A stretch of DNA of 64,000 bases from Diadema setosum. Lineage: Eukaryota; Echinodermata; Echinoidea; Diadematoida; Diadematidae. This document shows, piece after piece, positions 60,795 to 64,000 of the stretch. Below the pieces are notes generated by a model, which was given only the letters and a program-made list of their open reading frames with translations, was not told where the DNA came from and did not search any database. The position numbers and the translations under genes were made by a program. Numbering within the stretch: the stretch's first letter is position 1; each line of letters begins with the position of its first letter. The DNA is taken from assembly GCA_033980235.1 (NCBI GenBank), contig CM067065.1:3415847-3479846 (forward strand), in the 5' to 3' direction.

Positions 60795-60796
<2 letters not shown>

Positions 60797-60843
<47 letters not shown>
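60797..60843. repeat. (TA)n microsatellite
   Basis: About 23 TA units, preceded by a related ATATATGTAAATA. Confidence 0.9.
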
Positions 60844-60846
<3 letters not shown>

Positions 60847-61046
60847 CACAAGCAGGAGTAACTATTATTATGGGACCTAAGGAAAATAATATGATTTTTT
60901 TTTTTAATTATGTTCCTTTATGATCATCATAACACAACAGACACCATTGTATACTTTATTTTAATGTGAATCTTTTGATGAACTTAATTACATCAAATTG
61001 TGCAAAGATGCTCTCTCTCTCTCTCTCTCTCACTCAATATCTTACT

Positions 61047-61050
<4 letters not shown>

Positions 61051-61081
<31 letters not shown>
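61051..61081. repeat. (CA)n microsatellite
   Basis: About 15 CA units, with a (CT)n tract just upstream. Confidence 0.9.
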
Positions 61082-61083
<2 letters not shown>

Positions 61084-63264
61084 TGTTTTGTTTGGCCATA
61101 ACCGCAAATTAGAAATAGTTTTCAAGCTTTCGTGAGAACCGTTAAACTTAATAATCATTCCTGGTATTTTTTCAGTTACCAAAAAAAAAAAAAAACTGTC
61201 TCTATTAGTGATAATGAAATTATAAACGCACTTCATGTAACATCTAAATTCTCCGAGACCCATTCTATCATCCATCTAATTCTTCTTTACAAAGTAAACC
61301 TTTAAGGAAAAGTTGCTTGGACCTTGGAGCAGTTGAGAAATTATTTGTCGGGCAAAAAAGAAAAAGAAAAAGAAAAGGCATATGTACTGGATTGATATGA
61401 AGAGTTTCGATGTAAACAGACTTCATTTGGTGTACATCCGCCCACAGGATACTTGCAATAGACGACTCCTATGTTTTTAATTTCTACACCGATGACATTG
61501 CATAATCACACTCAACCGAACGCATTAATACTTCGATCTACCTTTATTCGCCGACTACTGTATTGTCGTGATCTTTTGTCGTGATCTTTCACGAAGATCG
61601 ACATACACTTTTTTTTTAATAGCAATAGTAAACTACTTCAATCAAATCACTGAATTCAGGCTAAAATGTAATTCTTGAATGAAACAATCAACAACAACAA
61701 CAACAACAACACATTTTATACAATGAATAATTCGATAAATTTCCTGTCAATCTTTATTTAATCAAGCTCATTAAAATCGTATATCGTAATTGCACTATAA
61801 GCGAAATATTTCAGGCACATCCTTTAACGATATTTAAGTTCAAAACACTGATGTAAGTTAAAAGCAAAAAGAACAAAAAGCAAGTAATTCGGAGTTTATA
61901 ATCAATCTAGAAAAAAAAATGCTATTGATATAATATTGATTCTATACTCAACAATGGTATTATTGCAAGGTCATTTTTTTACGAAATTCTTGCATTGAGA
62001 AGCCTAGAATACTATTGATAACATACTAAGAACTCAAATAAGGTGCAATTATTGTTGTAACCGCAGTGTGCACGTAGTTCCGCCTTATATACTCAGAATG
62101 AAATATTTTTACCACTTGCATTTATTGAATTTAAGATGATTATTGCAAGAAAAAAAAAATACATTACTGAGCAGTTTGCAAAAATATGTTTTTCGACACA
62201 TAATAGAAATCTTCACCTTAAAAATTATTGACTTCAAAAGAAAGATTCAACTTTAAGAAGTGGCCTGTTGTATCATGCCAAAACATAACCTTAAAAAAAA
62301 AAAATGTTTACTTATATTTATTGTCAGAATTTGAAAATCTCTAACTAGCTGATCTATATATCAACACCAACATTTTGTACATCTAAACATGAGCTGAGAA
62401 TGAACTACTCTCAAAGTACTGAAATGACAGCATGAAATTACCAAACCATTAATAAGTCAGATGCTTTGCTAAATTATTCAACCTACGGTATTTTCCTTTA
62501 TTATGAAAGAGAACAGTTTTTTTTTTTTATATTTTTCAAGTTTACAACTAGGAAAGGAATGAGAAATTGCCTTTTTCGCAGTTTACTTTTTTTTTCCCTA
62601 GAGGATATTTTTTCCTTGGGGAAGGGGTGGTTTTACATAGGCTTTCTATTATACATTACTTGATTGGGAATGCCCTTTGGGCCTACTCACAGACTGGTGC
62701 GATTCAAATAACTTTGACAATGATGGCGCCCTTGCATTGACAGTAGTTTGTAAGGTTGACATTCGTCACGAATATCATGTTCATGTAGATCACGAGTATG
62801 TAGAAGCTTCATTGAATCTGATAATCCCGTCATAATGGTTACTATGCATGGAGTCTACAAGAGTGATCCAAAGCTTTGCAGAGAGCACCATTATGTGATG
62901 GGAGTAATCAATCAAAGTAGACCCCTAAACTTCAAAGTCTTGTATTCAATACAATTAAGCGAAAAAATGCACCTTTTATTATAATGCAGAAGAAAATAAT
63001 ATGAATGATTTCTCTTTGGACCTTATGTCACACGATTTTTTGTGTAGATTAAATCAAGTGCGATCTGAATAGTATTTCATGAAGCGTTTTGCCCCCCCCC
63101 CCCCCCCCCACGCTCCCATATACTATGAATATAATAAGCAGAGGGTTGAATGTAATGGCGAGAGTTTCCGTCTATTTTCTCCCTCTACAAATTAAATTAA
63201 AGAAAGCTCTATAGGTCAACTTTCACCCTCCTCCTTAATAATCTCTTGATTTCATTTGAAGACC

Positions 63265-63727
63265 TGAATATAAGAACGACCCAAGTCCAATTTTTGGCAA
63301 ATTCAGTTTGACATGGGAAATTGTGGCTTATGCATGGACTCATCTTGTGTATAGATGATAAATCCTAATTACCCTCGGAAGTGCCTGAAATAAATGAGTT
63401 AAATCTTATATGAATGTAAGAATGAAGGACTTGGGTCATTCTTAAATTCATATTATATCACCATCTCTCGTCCTTCTCTCATCTCCATAGCAGAATATCA
63501 TATATATGAATCAAAGAACGACCCATGTCCATCACACAAAATGGCCTCTCCACAATTAATGTAAATGTTAATTGTCATCAATGATATATGTTCTAATTTG
63601 TATATACAATGTTGCCTTCCCATCACAGTTGAATAGAATATTATTGGACAAATAAAAAAGATATGAAGTTTTTTTTTTTAGTTTAATCGAAACGGCCTTC
63701 CATGGACTTGAGTCGTTCTTATATTCA
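63265..63727. repeat. Element with four alternating inverted GAACGACCCAAGTCC arms
   Basis: TGAATATAAGAACGACCCAA at the left end is mirrored at the right end (GGACTTGAGTCGTTCTTATA, TTCA). Two further arms lie inside: GGACTTGGGTCATTCTTA at about 63,428, and AAGAACGACCCATGTCC at about 63,514. So it is either two adjacent palindromic copies or one copy nested in another. Confidence 0.6.
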
Positions 63728-63743
63728 TAATAATACTCATTTA

Positions 63744-64000
63744 TAAAGAGGAAACTCCTTCAAAGTGTGATATTGATGTTCCATCCAATCAGGACAGATA
63801 CATGCACACAAAAGAACACAACACCGAGATCGTTTTAAAATCCATCGTTTTTTTAGACGACTGAGCTTTTTGCGATCTTGAAATGTGGTAAAGCAATTTT
63901 TTATTTGTGTGGGGGGGGGGGGGGCAACGCTTGTTGGCATGGTGTCGTTTGAAATCGCCAGGAATACTTGTATTGGACCAACAATTGTCAATAAGTTTGT
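63744..64000. repeat. Dispersed repeat, second copy of 10,113-10,382 (cut by window edge)
   Basis: Shared order: AGAGGAAACTCCTT, ACATGCACACAAAA, GAGAT-GTT, a G run, CAACGCTTGT and CAATTG-CA-TA. The end is beyond the window. Confidence 0.6.

Larger units (their letters stand above)
60211..63264. other. Intergenic, no gene; microsatellites
   Basis: Contains (TA)n at 60,797-60,843, (CT)n at 61,012-61,031 and (CA)n at 61,051-61,081, a CAA tract at 61,691-61,710 and a C run at 63,092-63,109. No open frame has a domain or a convincing splice context. Confidence 0.45.

Overview
The window looks like nuclear DNA of an invertebrate animal, most likely an echinoderm or other marine deuterostome. It is AT-rich, with single exons bounded by GT/AG splice sites and separated by kilobases of repeat-filled intron, many kinds of transposon debris, and abundant short palindromic words (AACGTT, TCTAGA, AGATCT, AGGCCT). 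The species cannot be fixed from sequence alone. There are no bacterial features, operons or rRNA genes.

One multi-exon gene on the minus strand accounts for nearly all convincing coding sequence (about 45,006 down to 10,630). Read 5' to 3' it has a signal-peptide exon (44,952-45,006), a short Cys-containing exon (43,600-43,791), an EGF-like exon (42,025-42,123), five tandemly duplicated Thr/Pro-rich exons (T1-T5, between 40,888 and 28,946), and two exons that together form a Methyltransf_FA-type domain (26,239-26,449 and 10,630-10,987, the latter with the stop codon). The introns joining the first exons and the T repeats are all phase 1. The product would be a secreted, mucin-stalked EGF/FA-domain protein.

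The introns and flanks are mobile DNA. Two nearly identical 7.3-kb elements (16,261-23,593 and 29,633-36,947) have TA target duplications, about 33-bp inverted termini and an array of subterminal CGAACCGACG-type motifs. They encode no visible transposase but carry exon-like segments and a tRNA-like sequence. One sits inside the duplicated-exon array, and a paralogous empty site is present in the same window. Four copies of a 2.3-kb hairpin-ended, rolling-circle-like element lie at 2,672-7,541 (two, side by side) and 48,299-52,942 (one nested in the other's 3' end). Other mobile sequences are a fold-back family built on a 29-bp unit (three loci), MITE families with 4-bp or TTAA target duplications, a decayed Ty3/Gypsy gag-pol split by a TTAA-flanked element (56.7-60.2 kb), a broken Crypton-like recombinase fragment (27.4-27.8 kb) and a tRNA-derived SINE (56.4 kb).

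The left 10 kb and the right 19 kb hold no gene I can support firmly. A possible 3'-terminal exon with a poly(A) signal lies at 379-492 (minus).
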